A stretch of 64,000 nt of DNA, from NCBI RefSeq assembly GCF_910594005.1, contig NW_025316732.1, positions 248,001-312,000 of the forward strand, given 5' to 3'. This stretch comes from Cervus elaphus (lineage: Eukaryota; Chordata; Mammalia; Artiodactyla; Cervidae). The notes beneath the pieces were generated by a model. That model worked only from the letters and a program-made list of their open reading frames with translations. It was not told the DNA's origin and did no database searches. Of this stretch, positions 12,111 to 24,114 are shown piece after piece (position 1 is the stretch's first letter; every line of letters begins with the position of its first letter). A program made the translations under genes and the position numbers.

Positions 12111-13520
12111 GCTCCTGGTCTTTCTTTCTTTCTTTTTTTTTTTCTTTTGCTCCTCGCATTTTTCACACCTTTTCATGCTCCTGGTCTTTCTTTTTTTTTT
12201 TTTTTTTTTGCTCCTCGCATTTTTCACACCTTTTCATGCTCCTGGTCTTTCTTTTTTTTTTTTTTTTTTTTTGCTCCTCGCATTTTTCACACCTTTTCAT
12301 GCTCCTGGTCTTTTTTTTTTTTTTTGCTCCTCGCATTTTTCACACCTTTTCATGCTCCTGGTCTTTTTTTTTTTTTTGCTCCTCGCATTTTTCACACCTT
12401 TTCATGCTCCTGGTCTCTTTTCTTTTTTTTTTTTTTTTGCTCCTCGCATTTTTCACACCTTTTCATGCTCCTGGTCTTTCTTTCTTTCTTTTTTTTTTTT
12501 TTTTGCTCCTCGCATTTTTCACACCTTTTCATGCTCCTGGTCTTTTTTTTTTTTTTTGCTCCTCGCATTTTTCACACCTTTTCATGCTCCTGGTCTTTTT
12601 TTTTTTTTTTGCTCCTCGCATTTTTCACACCTTTTCATGCTTCTGGTCTCTTTTTTTTTTTTTTGCTCCTCGCATTTTTCACACCTTTTCATGCTCCTGG
12701 TCTTTTTTTTTTTTTTTTTGCTCCTCGCATTTTTCACACCTTTTCATGCTTCTGGTCTTTCTTTTTTTTTTTTGCTCCTCGCATTTTTCACACCTTTTCA
12801 TGCTCCTGGTCTTTCTTTTTTTTTTTTTGCTCCTCGCATTTTTCAAACCTTTTCATGCTCCTGGTCTCTTTTCTTTTTTTTTTTTTTTTTGCTCCTCGCA
12901 TTTTTCACACCTTTTCATGCTTCTGGTATCTTTTTTTTTTTTTTGCTCCTCGCATTTTTCACACCTTTTCATGCTCCTGGTCTTTCTTTCTTTCTTTTTT
13001 TTTTTTTTTTGCTCCTCGCATTTTTCACACCTTTTCATGCTCCTGGTCTTTTTTTTTTTTTTTGCTCCTCGCATTTTTCACACCTTTTCATGCTCCTGGT
13101 CTTTTTTTTTTTTTTTGCTCCTCGCATTTTTCACACCTTTTCATGCTCCTGGTCTTTTTTTTTTTTTTTTTACTCCTCGCATTTTTCACACCTTTTCATG
13201 CTCCTGGTCTTTTTTTTTTTTTTGCTCCTCGCATTTTTCACACCTTTTCATGCTCCTGGTCTTTTTTTTTTTTTTTTTTGCTCCTCGAATTTTTCACACC
13301 TTTTCATGCTCCTGGTCTTTTTTTTTTTTTTTTTTTGCCCTCGAATTTTTCACACCTTTTCATGCTCCTCGCATTTTTCACACCTCTTCATGCTCCTCGC
13401 ATTTTTCACAACTTTTCATGCTTGTCGCATTTTTCACACCTTTTCATGCTCCTGGTCTTTCTTTCTTTCTTTTTTTTTTTCTTTTGCTCCTCGCATTTTT
13501 CACACCTTTTCATGCTCCTG
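11816..13520. repeat. Higher-order segment D1, copy c (distant copy)
   Basis: Third copy of the segment at the window start, in the same orientation and about 11.8 kb away. It keeps both P blocks (12,000 and 13,337) and the CTTCTGGTATC unit at 12,920. Similarity ends near 13,520, where copies a and b differ in using TACTCC rather than TGCTCC. Confidence 0.8.
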
Positions 13521-14073
13521 GTCTTTCTTTTTTTTTTTTTTTTTTTGCTCCTCGCATTTTTCACACCTTTTCATGCTCCTGGTCTTTCTTTTTTTTTTTT
13601 TTTTTTTTGCTCCTCGCATTTTTCACATCTTTTCATGCTCCTGGTCTTTTTTTTTTCTTTTGCTCCTCGCATTTTTCACACCTTTTCATGCTCCTGGTCT
13701 TTCTTTTTTTTTTTTTTTTTTTGCTCCTCGCATTTTTCACACCTTTTCATGCTCCTGGTCTCTTTTCTTTTTTTTTTTTTTTTGCTCCTCGCATTTTTCA
13801 CACCTTTTCATGCTCCTGGTCTTTCTTTCTTTCTTTTTTTTTTTTTTTTGCTCCTCGCATTTTTCACACCTTTTCATGCTCCTGGTCTTTTTTTTTTTTT
13901 TTGCTCCTCGCATTTTTCACACCTTTTCATGCTCCTGGTCTTTCTTTTTTTTTTTTTGCTCCTCGCATTTTTCACACCTTTTCATGCTCCTGGTCTCTTT
14001 TCTTTTTTTTTTTTTTTTGCTCCTCGCATTTTTCACACCTTTTCATGCTCCTGGTCTTTCTTTTTTTTTTTTT

Positions 14074-14900
14074 GCTCCTCGCATTTTTCAAACCTTTTCA
14101 TGCTCCTGGTCTCTTTTCTTTTTTTTTTTTTTTTTGCTCCTCGCATTTTTCACACCTTTTCATGCTTCTGGTCTCTTTTTTTTTTTTTTGCTCCTCGCAT
14201 TTTTCACACCTTTTCATGCTCCTGGTCTTTCTTTCTTTCTTTTTTTTTTTTTTTTGCTCCTCGCATTTTTCACACCTTTTCATGCTCCTGGTCTTTTTTT
14301 TTTTTTTTGCTCCTCGCATTTTTCACACCTTTTCATGCTCCTGGTCTTTTTTTTTTTTTTGCTCCTCGCATTTTTCACACCTTTTCATGCTTCTGGTCTC
14401 TTTTTTTTTTTTTGCTCCTCGCATTTTTCACACCTTTTCATGCTCCTGGTCTTTTTTTTTTTTTTTTTGCTCCTCGCATTTTTCACACCTTTTCATGCTC
14501 CTGGTCTTTCTTTTTTTTTTTTTGCTCCTCGCATTTTTCAAACCTTTTCATGCTCCTGGTCTCTTTTCTTTTTTTTTTTTTTTTTGCTCCTCGCATTTTT
14601 CACACCTTTTCATGCTTCTGGTCTCTTTTTTTTTTTTTTGCTCCTCGCATTTTTCACACCTTTTCATGCTCCTGGTCTTTCTTTCTTTCTTTTTTTTTTT
14701 TTTTTGCTCCTCGCATTTTTCACACCTTTTCATGCTCCTGGTCTTTTTTTTTTTTTTTGCTCCTCGCATTTTTCACACCTTTTCATGCTCCTGGTCTTTT
14801 TTTTTTTTTTGCTCCTCGCATTTTTCACACCTTTTCATGCTTCTGGTCTCTTTTTTTTTTTTTTGCTCCTCGCATTTTTCACACCTTTTCATGCTCCTGG
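14074..14900. repeat. Local 450-bp tandem duplication (about 8 units)
   Basis: Units from the CAAACC unit at 14,074 to 14,523 recur from 14,524 in the same order: CAAACC with CTCTTTTC tract, CTTCTGGTCTC, (CTTT)3, two pure-T units, and CTTCTGGTCTC. The offset is 450 bp. Similarity fades near 14,900. A comparable duplication with a 451-bp offset lies at about 20,330-21,060. Confidence 0.85.
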
Positions 14901-17606
14901 TCTTTTCTTTTTTTTTTTTGCTCCTCGCATTTTTCACACCTTTTCATGCTCCTGGTCTCTTTTCTTTTTTTTTTTTTTTTGCTCCTCGCATTTTTCACAC
15001 CTTTTCATGCTCCTGGTCTTTCTTTCTTTCTTTTTTTTTTTTTTTTGCTCCTCGAATTTTTCACACCTTTTCATGCTCCTGGTCTTTTTTTTTTTTTTTG
15101 CTCCTCGCATTTTTCACACCTTTTCATGCTCCTGGTCTTTTTTTTTTTTTTGCTCCTCGCATTTTTCACACCTTTTCATGCTTCTGGTCTCTTTTTTTTT
15201 TTTTTGCTCCTCGCATTTTTCACACCTTTTCATGCTCCTGGTCTTTTTTTTTTTTTTTTTTGCTCCTCGCATTTTTCACACCTTTTCATGCTTCTGGTCT
15301 TTCTTTTTTTTTTTTGCTCCTCGCATTTTTCACACCTTTTCATGCTCCTGGTCTTTCTTTTTTTTTTTTTGCTCCTCGCATTTTTCAAACCTTTTCATGC
15401 TCCTGGTCTCTTTTCTTTTTTTTTTTTTTTTTGCTCCTCGCATTTTTCACACCTTTTCATGCTCCTGGTCTTTCTTTTTTTTTTTTTGCTCCTCGCATTT
15501 TTCACACCTTTTCATGCTCCTGGTCTTTCTTTCTTTTTTTTTTTTTTTGCTCCTCGCATTTTTCACACCTTTTCATGCTCCTGGTCTTTCTTTTTTTTTT
15601 TTTGCTCCTCGCATTTTTCAAACCTTTTCATGCTCCTGGTCTCTTTTCTTTTGTTTTTTTTTTTTTGCTCCTCGCATTTTTCACACGTTTTCATGCTCCT
15701 GGTCTTTCTTTTTTTTTTTTTGCTCCTCGCATTTTTCACACCTTTTCATGCTCCTGGTCTTTCTTTTTTTTTTTTTGGTCCTCGCATTTTTCACACCTTT
15801 TCATGCTCCTGGTCTTTCTTTCTTTTTTTTTTTTTTGCTCCTCGCATTTTTCACACCTTTTCATGCTCCTGGTCTTTCTTTTTTTTTTTTTTTTTTTTGC
15901 TCCTCGCATTTTTCACATCTTTTCATGCTCCTGGTCTTTTTTTTTTCTTTTGCTCCTCGCATTTTTCACACCTTTTCATGCTCCTGGTCTTTCTTTTTTT
16001 TTTTTTTTTTTTGCTCCTCGCATTTTTCACACCTTTTCATGCTCCTGGTCTCTTTTCTTTTTTTTTTTTTTTTTGCTCCTCGCATTTTTCACACCTTTTC
16101 ATGCTCCTGGTCTTTCTTTCTTTCTTTTTTTTTTTTTTTTGCTCCTCGCATTTTTCACACCTTTTCATGCTCCTGGTCTTTTTTTTTTTTTTTGCTCCTC
16201 GCATTTTTCACACCTTTTCATGCTCCTGGTCTTTTTTTTTTTTTTGCTCCTCGCATTTTTCACACCTTTTCATGCTTCTGGTCTCTTTTTTTTTTTTTTG
16301 CTCCTCGCATTTTTCACACCTTTTCATGCTCCTGGTCTTTTTTTTTTTTTTTTGCTCCTCGCATTTTTCACACCTTTTCATGCTTCTGGTCTTTCTTTTT
16401 TTTTTTTGCTCCTCGCATTTTTCACACCTTTTCATGCTCCTGGTCTTTCTTTTTTTTTTTTTGCTCCTCGCATTTTTCAAACCTTTTCATGCTCCTGGTC
16501 TCTTTTCTTTTTTTTTTTTTTTTTGCTCCTCGCATTTTTCACACCTTTTCATGCTTCTGGTCTCTTTTTTTTTTTTTTGCTCCTCGCATTTTTCACACCT
16601 TTTCATGCTCCTGGTCTTTCTTTCTTTCTTTTTTTTTTTTTTTTGCTCCTCGCATTTTTCACACCTTTTCATGCTCCTGGTCTTTTTTTTTTTTTTTGCT
16701 CCTCGCATTTTTCACACCTTTTCATGCTCCTGGTCTTTTTTTTTTTTTTGCTCCTCGCATTTTTCACACCTTTTCATGCTTCTGGTCTCTTTTTTTTTTT
16801 TTTGCTCCTGGCATTTTTCACACCTTTTCATGCTCCTGGTCTTTTTTTTTTTTTTTTTGCTCCTCGCATTTTTCACACCTTTTCATGCTTCTGGTCTTTC
16901 TTTTTTTTTTTTGCTCCTCGCATTTTTCACACCTTTTCATGCTCCTGGTCTTTCTTTTTTTTTTTTTGCTCCTCGCATTTTTCAAACCTTTTCATGCTCC
17001 TGGTCTCTTTTCTTTTTTTTTTTTTTTTTGCTCCTCGCATTTTTCACACCTTTTCATGCTCCTGGTCTTTCTTTTTTTTTTTTTGCTCCTCGCATTTTTC
17101 ACACCTTTTCATGCTCCTTGTCTTTCTTTCTTTTTTTTTTTTTTTGCTCCTCGCATTTTTCACACCTTTTCATGCTCCTGGTCTTTCTTTTTTTTTTTTT
17201 TGCTCCTCGCATTTTTCAAACCTTTTCATGCTCCTGGTCTCTTTTCTTTTGTTTTTTTTTTTTTGCTCCTCGCATTTTTCACACCTTTTCATGCTCCTGG
17301 TCTTTCTTTTTTTTTTTTTGCTCCTCGCATTTTTCACACCTTTTCATGCTCCTGGTCTTTCTTTTTTTTTTTTTTGCTCCTCGCATTTTTCACACCTTTT
17401 CATGCTCCTGGTCTCTTTTCTTTTTTTTTTTTTTTTTGCTCCTCGCATTTTTCACACCTTTTCATGCTCCTGGTCTTTCTTTTTTTTTTTTTGCTCCTCG
17501 CATTTTTCACACCTTTTCATGCTCCTGGTCTTTCTTTTTTTTTTTTTTTTTTTTGCTCCTCGCATTTTTCACACCTTTTCATGCTCCTGGTCTTTTTTTT
17601 TTTTTT
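14901..17606. repeat. Domain A distal part, shared with the next repeat period
   Basis: Standard units with G-interrupted tracts (G at 15,653 and 17,251) and a CpG-less head at 16,804. The 16,804 and 17,251 landmarks reappear at 22,921 and 23,368, both 6,117 bp downstream, so the last part of this stretch belongs to a ~6.1-kb duplicated segment that continues past 17,607. Confidence 0.8.
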
Positions 17607-17717
17607 GCTCCTCGAATTTTTCACATCTTTTCATGCTCCTCGCATTTTTCACACCTCTTCATGCTCCTCGCATTTTTCACAACTTTTCATGCTCCTCGCA
17701 TTTTTCACACCTTTTCA
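17607..17717 (+). repeat. R block: second compact 28-mer cluster (first of 13)
   Basis: This cluster starts GCTCCTCGAA and carries CACATC in its first core. It continues with T-tract-free cores CACACCTC and CACAAC before an ordinary unit. Related blocks start at 23721, 27704, 31926 (chimeric), 33197, 35507, 40455, 42764, 48213, 49399, 50591, 54146, 56170 and 59630. The copies at 17,607 and from 48,213 onward keep the CACACCTC core; those between 23,721 and 42,764 lack it and are 28 bp shorter. From 48,213 onward the last core starts GCTCGTCGCA instead of GCTCCTCGCA. Confidence 0.9.
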
Positions 17718-18029
17718 TGCTCCTGGTCTTTCTTTTTTTTTTTTTGCTCCTCGCATTTTTCAAACCTTTTCATGCTCCTGGTCTCTTTTCTTTTTTTTTT
17801 TTTTTTTGCTCCTCGCATTTTTCACACCTTTTCATGCTCCTGGTCTTTCTTTTTTTTTTTTTGCTCCTCGCATTTTTCACATCTTTTCATGCTCCTGGTC
17901 TTTTTTTTTTCTTTTGCTCCTCGCATTTTTCACACCTTTTCATGCTCCTGGTCTTTTTTTTTTTTTTTTTTGCTCCTCGAATTTTTCACACCTTTTCATG
18001 CTCCTGGTCTTTTTTTTTTTTTTTTTTTT

Positions 18030-19645
18030 GCCCTCGAATTTTTCACACCTTTTCATGCTCCTCGCGTTTTTCACACCTCTTCATGCTCCTCGCATTTTTC
18101 ACAACTTTTCATGCTTGTCGCATTTTTCACACCTTTTCATGCTCCTGGTCTTTCTTTTTTTTTTTTTTTTTTTGCTCCTCGCATTTTTCACATCTTTTCA
18201 TGCTCCTGGTCTTTTTTTTTTTTTTGCTCCTCGCATTTTTCACACCTTTTCATGCTCCTGGTCTTTCTTTTTTTTTTTTTTTTTTTGCTCCTCGCATTTT
18301 TCAAACCTTTTCATGCTCCTGGTCTCTTTTCCTTTTTTTTTTTTTTTTTGCTCCTCGCATTTTTCACACCTTTTCATGCTCCTGGTCTTTCTTTTTTTTT
18401 TTTTGCTCCTCGCATTTTTCACACCTTTTCATGCTCCTGGTCTTTCTTTTTTTTTTTTTGCTCCTCGCATTTTTCACACCTTTTCATGCTCCTGGTCTTT
18501 CTTTTTTTTTTTTTGCTCTTCGCATTTTTCAAACATTTTCATGCTCCTGGTCTCTTTTCTTTTTTTTTTTTTTTTTTGCTCCTCGCATTTTTCACACCTT
18601 TTCATGCTCCTGATCTTTCTTTTTTTTTTTTTGCTCCTCGCATTTTTCACACCTTTTCATGCTCCTGGTCTTTCTTTTTTTTTTTTTTTTTGCTCCTCGC
18701 ATTTTTCACACCTTTTCATGCTCCTGGTCTTTTTTTTTTTTTTGCTCCTCGAATTTTTCACACCTTTTCATGCTCCTGGTCTTTTTTTTTTTTTTTTTTT
18801 TGCCCTCGAATTTTTCACACCTTTTCATGCTCCTCGCATTTTTCACACCTCTTCATGCTCCTCGCATTTTTCACAACTTTTCATGCTTGTCGCATTTTTC
18901 ACACCTTTTCATGCTCCTGGTCTTTCTTTCTTTCTTTTTTTTTTTCTTTTGCTCCTCGCATTTTTCACACCTTTTCATGCTCCTGGTCTTTCTTTTTTTT
19001 TTTTTTTTTTGCTCCTCGCATTTTTCACACCTTTTCACGCTCGTGGTCTTTCTTTCTTTCTTTTTTTTTTTCTTTTGCTCCTCGCATTTTTCACACCTTT
19101 TCATGCTCCTGGTCTTTCTTTTTTTTTTTTTTTTTACTCCTCGCATTTTTCACACCTTTTCATGCTCCTGGTCTTTCTTTCTTTCTTTTTTTTTTTTTTT
19201 TGCTCCTCGCATTTTTCACACGTTTTCATGCTCCTGGTCTTTTTTTTTTTTTTCTCCTCGCATTTTTCACACCTTTTCATGCTCCTGGTCTTTCTTTTTT
19301 TTTTTTGCTCCTCGCATTTTTCACACCTTTTCATGCTCCTGGTCTTTTTTTTTTTTTTTCTCCTCGCATTTTTCACACCTTTTCATGCTCCTGGTCTTTT
19401 TTTTTTTTTTTTTTTTTTTTGCTCCTCGCATTTTTCACACGTTTTCATGCTCCTGGTCTTTCTTTTTTTTTTTTGCTCCTCGCATTTTTCACACCTTTTC
19501 ATGCTCCTGGTTTTTTTTTTTTTTTTTTTTTTTTTGCTCCTCGCATTTTTCACACCTTTTCATGCTCCTGGTCTTTCTTTCTTTCTTTTTTTTTTTTTTT
19601 TGCTCCTCGTATTTTTCACACCTTTTCATGCTCCTGGTCTTTTTT
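18030..19645. repeat. Module M, copy 1 (CGCG P block, CTGATC, CACGCTCGTGG, CTCGTA)
   Basis: The order is: P block with CGCGTTTTT in its second core (18,030); GCTCTTCGCA unit with CAAACA; unit with CTGATC (18,610); ordinary P block (18,802); unit with the double change CACGCTCGTGG (19,037); unit with head GCTCCTCGTA (19,602). The two P blocks are 772 bp apart. This copy is about 63 bp longer than later ones between the second P block and the CTCGTA unit. Confidence 0.85.
19037..19047 (+). repeat. CACGCTCGTGG double-variant unit (first of nine)
   Basis: The usual CATGCTCCTGG is changed at two positions to CACGCTCGTGG, adding two CpGs and making a short inverted repeat (CACG and CGTG two bases apart). 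It occurs at 19037, 25120, 29103, 36908, 44166, 55120, 57142, 60605 and 61832, each 233-235 bp after the start of a P block. Linked double changes at a fixed distance show that all nine copies descend from one. Confidence 0.88.
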
Positions 19646-22600
19646 TTTTTTTCTCCTCGCATTTTTCACACCTTTTCATGCTCCTGGTCTTTTTTTTTTT
19701 TTTTTCCTCGCATTTTTCACACCTTTTCATGCTCCTGGTCTTTCTTTTTTTTTTTTTGCTCCTCGCATTTTTCACACCTTTTCATGCTCCTGGTCTTTTT
19801 TTTTTTTGCTCCTCGCATTTTTCACACCTTTTCATGCTCCTGGTCTTTCTTTTTTTTTTTTTGCTCCTCGCATTTTTCACACCTTTTCATGCTCCTGGTC
19901 TTTCTTTTTTTTTTTTTGCTCCTCGCATTTTTCACACCTTTTCATGCTCCTGGTCTTTCTTTTTTTTTTTTTTTTTTTGCTCCTCGCATTTTTCCCACCT
20001 TTTCATGCTCCTGGTCTTTTTTTTTTTTTCTCCTCGCATTTTTCACTCCTTTTCATGCTCCTGGTTTTTTTTTTTTTTTGCTCCTCGCATTTTTCACACC
20101 TTTTCATGCTTCTGGTCTTTCTTTTTTTTTTTTGCTCCTCGCATTTTTCACACCTTTTCATGCTCCTGGTCTTTCTTTTTTTTTTTTTTTTTTTACTCCT
20201 CGCATTTTTCACACCTTTTCATGCTCCTGGTCGTTCTTTCTTTCTTTTTTTTTTTTTTTTGCTCCTCGCTTTTTTCACACCTTTTCATGCTCCTGGTCTT
20301 TCTTTTTTTTTTTTTGCTCCTCGCATTTTTCAAACCTTTTCATGCTCCTGGTCTCTTTTCTTTTTTTTTTTTTTTTTGCTCCTCGCATTTTTCACACCTT
20401 TTCATGCTTCTGGTCTCTTTTTTTTTTTTTTGCTCCTCGCATTTTTCACACCTTTTCATGCTCCTGGTCTTTCTTTCTTTCTTTTTTTTTTTTTTTTGCT
20501 CCTCGCATTTTTCACACCTTTTCATGCTCCTGGTCTTTTTTTTTTTTTTTGCTCCTCGCATTTTTCACACCTTTTCATGCTCCTGGTCTTTTTTTTTTTT
20601 TTGCTCCTCGCATTTTTCACACCTTTTCATGCTTCTGGTCTCTTTTTTTTTTTTTGCTCCTCGCATTTTTCACACCTTTTCATGCTCCTGGTTTTTTTTT
20701 TTTTTTTTTTTGCTCCTCGCATTTTTCTCACCTTTTCATGCTCCTGGTCTTTCTTTTTTTTTTTTTGCTCCTCGCATTTTTCAAACCTTTTCATGCTCCT
20801 GGTCTCTTTTCTTTTTTTTTTTTTTTTTGTTCCTCGCATTTTTCACACCTTTTCATGCTTCTGGTCTCTTTTTTTTTTTTTTGCTCCTCGCATTTTTCAC
20901 ACCTTTTCATGCTCCTGGTCTTTCTTTCTTTCTTTTTTTTTTTTTTTTGCTCCTCGCATTTTTCACACCTTTTCATGCTCCTGGTCTTTTTTTTTTTTTT
21001 TGCTCCTCGCATTTTTCACACCTTTTCATGCTCCTGGTCTTTTTTTTTTTTTTGCTCCTCGCATTTTTCACACCTTTTCATGCTTCTGGTCTCTTTTTTT
21101 TTTTTTTGCTCCTCGCATTTTTCACACCTTTTCATGCTCCTGGTCTTTTTTTTTTTTTTTTTTGCTCCTCGCATTTTTCACACCTTTTCATGCTCCTGGT
21201 CTCTTTTCTTTTTTTTTTTTTTTTTGCTCCTCGCATTTTTCACACCTTTTCATGCTCCTGGTCTTTCTTTCTTTCTTTTTTTTTTTTTTTTGCTCCTCGA
21301 ATTTTTCACACCTTTTCATGCTCCTGGTCTTTTTTTTTTTTTTTGCTCCTCGCATTTTTCACACCTTTTCATGCTCCTGGTCTTTTTTTTTTTTTTGCTC
21401 CTCGCATTTTTCACACCTTTTCATGCTTCTGGTCTCTTTTTTTTTTTTTTTGCTCCTCGCATTTTTCACACCTTTTCATGCTCCTGGTCTTTTTTTTTTT
21501 TTTTTTGCTCCTCGCATTTTTCACACCTTTTCATGCTTCTGGTCTTTCTTTTTTTTTTTTGCTCCTCGCATTTTTCACACCTTTTCATGCTCCTGGTCTT
21601 TCTTTTTTTTTTTTTGCTCCTCGCATTTTTCAAACCTTTTCATGCTCCTGGTCTCTTTTCTTTTTTTTTTTTTTTTTGCTCCTCGCATTTTTCACACCTT
21701 TTCATGCTCCTGGTCTTTCTTTTTTTTTTTTTGCTCCTCGCATTTTTCACACCTTTTCATGCTCCTGGTCTTTCTTTCTTTTTTTTTTTTTTTGCTCCTC
21801 GCATTTTTCACACCTTTTCATGCTCCTGGTCTTTCTTTTTTTTTTTTTGCTCCTCGCATTTTTCAAACCTTTTCATGCTCCTGGTCTCTTTTCTTTTGTT
21901 TTTTTTTTTTTGCTCCTCGCATTTTTCACACGTTTTCATGCTCCTGGTCTTTCTTTTTTTTTTTTTGCTCCTCGCATTTTTCACACCTTTTCATGCTCCT
22001 GGTCTTTCTTTTTTTTTTTTTGCTCCTCGCATTTTTCACACCTTTTCATGCTCCTGGTCTTTCTTTCTTTTTTTTTTTTTTGCTCCTCGCATTTTTCACA
22101 CCTTTTCATGCTCCTGGTCTTTCTTTTTTTTTTTTTTTTGCTCCTCGCATTTTTCACACCTTTTCATGCTCCTGGTCTTTTTTTTTTTTTTGCTCCTCGC
22201 ATTTTTCACACCTTTTCATGCTCCTGGTCTTTCTTTCTTTCTTTTTTTTTTTTTTTTGCTCCTCGCATTTTTCACACCTTTTCATGCTCCTGGTCTTTTT
22301 TTTTTTTTTTGCTCCTCGCATTTTTCACACATTTTCATGCTCCTGGTCTTTTTTTTTTTTTTGCTCCTCGCATTTTTCACACCTTTTCATGCTTCTGGTC
22401 TCTTTTTTTTTTTTTTGCTCCTCGCATTTTTCACACCTTTTCATGCTCCTGGTCTTTTTTTTTTTTTTTTTGCTCCTCGCATTTTTCACACCTTTTCATG
22501 CTTCTGGTCTTTCTTTTTTTTTTTTGCTCCTCGCATTTTTCACACCTTTTCATGCTCCTGGTCTTTCTTTTTTTTTTTTTGCTCCTCGCATTTTTCAAAC

Positions 22601-24114
22601 CTTTTCATGCTCCTGGTCTCTTTTCTTTTTTTTTTTTTTTTTGCTCCTCGCATTTTTCACACCTTTTCATGCTTCTGGTCTCTTTTTTTTTTTTTTGCTC
22701 CTCGCATTTTTCACACCTTTTCATGCTCCTGGTCTTTCTTTTTTCTTTTTTTTTTTTTTTTGCTCCTCGCATTTTTCACACCTTTTCATGCTCCTGGTCT
22801 TTTTTTTTTTTTTTGCTCCTCGCATTTTTCACACCTTTTCATGCTCCTGGTCTTTTTTTTTTTTTTGCTCCTCGCATTTTTCACACCTTTTCATGCTTCT
22901 GGTCTCTTTTTTTTTTTTTTGCTCCTGGCATTTTTCACACCTTTTCATGCTCCTGGTCTTTTTTTTTTTTTTTTTGCTCCTCGCATTTTTCACACCTTTT
23001 CATGCTTCTGGTCTTTCTTTTTTTTTTTTGCTCCTCGCATTTTTCACACCTTTTCATGCTCCTGGTCTTTCTTTTTTTTTTTTTGCTCCTCGCATTTTTC
23101 AAACCTTTTCATGCTCCTGGTCTCTTTTCTTTTTTTTTTTTTTTTTTTGCTCCTCGCATTTTTCACACCTTTTCTTGCTCCTGGTTTTTTTTTTTTTTTT
23201 TTTGCTCCTCGCATTTTTCACACCTTTTCATGCTCCTTGTCTTTCTTTCTTTTTTTTTTTTTTGCTCCTCGCATTTTTCACACCTTTTCATGCTCCTGGT
23301 CTTTCTTTTTTTTTTTTTGCTCCTCGCATTTTTCAAACCTTTTCATGCTCCTGGTCTCTTTTCTTTTGTTTTTTTTTTTTTGCTCCTCGCATTTTTCACA
23401 CCTTTTCATGCTCCTGGTCTTTCTTTTTTTTTTTTTGCTCCTCGCATTTTTCACACCTTTTCATGCTCCTGGTCTTTCTTTTTTTTTTTTTGCTCCTCGC
23501 ATTTTTCACACCTTTTCATGCTCCTGGTCTCTTTTCTTTTTTTTTTTTTTTTTGCTCCTCGCATTTTTCACACCTTTTCATGCTCCTGGTCTTTCTTTTT
23601 TTTTTTTTGCTCCTCGCATTTTTCACACCTTTTCATGCTCCTGGTCTTTCTTTTTTTTTTTTTTTTTTTGCTCCTCGCATTTTTCACACCTTTTCATGCT
23701 CCTGGTCTTTTTTTTTTTTTGCTCCTCGAATTTTTCACATCTTTTCATGCTCCTCGCATTTTTCACAACTTTTCATGCTCCTCGCATTTTTCACACCTTT
23801 TCATGCTCCTGGTCTTTCTTTTTTTTTTTTTGCTCCTCGCATTTTTCAAACCTTTTCATGCTCCTGGTCTCTTTTCTTTTTTTTTTTTTTTTTGCTCCTC
23901 GCATTTTTCACACCTTTTCATGCTCCTGGTCTTTCTTTTTTTTTTTTTGCTCCTCGCATTTTTCACATCTTTTCATGCTCCTGGTCTTTTTTTTTTCTTT
24001 TGCTCCTCGCATTTTTCACACCTTTTCATGCTCCTGGTCTTTTTTTTTTTTTTTTTTGCTCCTCGAATTTTTCACACCTTTTCATGCTCCTGGTCTTTTT
24101 TTTTTTTTTTTTTT
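19646..24114. repeat. Mixed HOR interval with a second 450-bp duplication
   Basis: Begins with units having unusually short tracts and CTCC heads (19.6-20.3 kb). It returns to CTTCTGG-rich domain-A-like units, including a 451-bp local duplication at about 20,330-21,060. The section from about 22,921 repeats 16,804 onward. The R block at 23,721 is one 28-mer shorter than its counterpart at 17,607. No gene is visible. Confidence 0.8.

Larger units (their letters stand above)
1..17606. repeat. Domain A: CTTCTGG-rich higher-order repeat region
   Basis: This stretch lacks the CGCG-type P block, the CACGCTCGTGG unit and the CTGATC unit that mark the rest of the window. It is rich in units ending CATGCTTCTGG, followed by either CTC plus T or TTTC plus T tracts. 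P blocks lie at 185, 1521, 2854, 7232, 9306, 12000 and 13337. The region is itself built of nested duplications, listed separately. A similar CTTCTGG-rich stretch returns at about 20.3-23.0 kb and in short patches after 52 kb. Confidence 0.8.
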
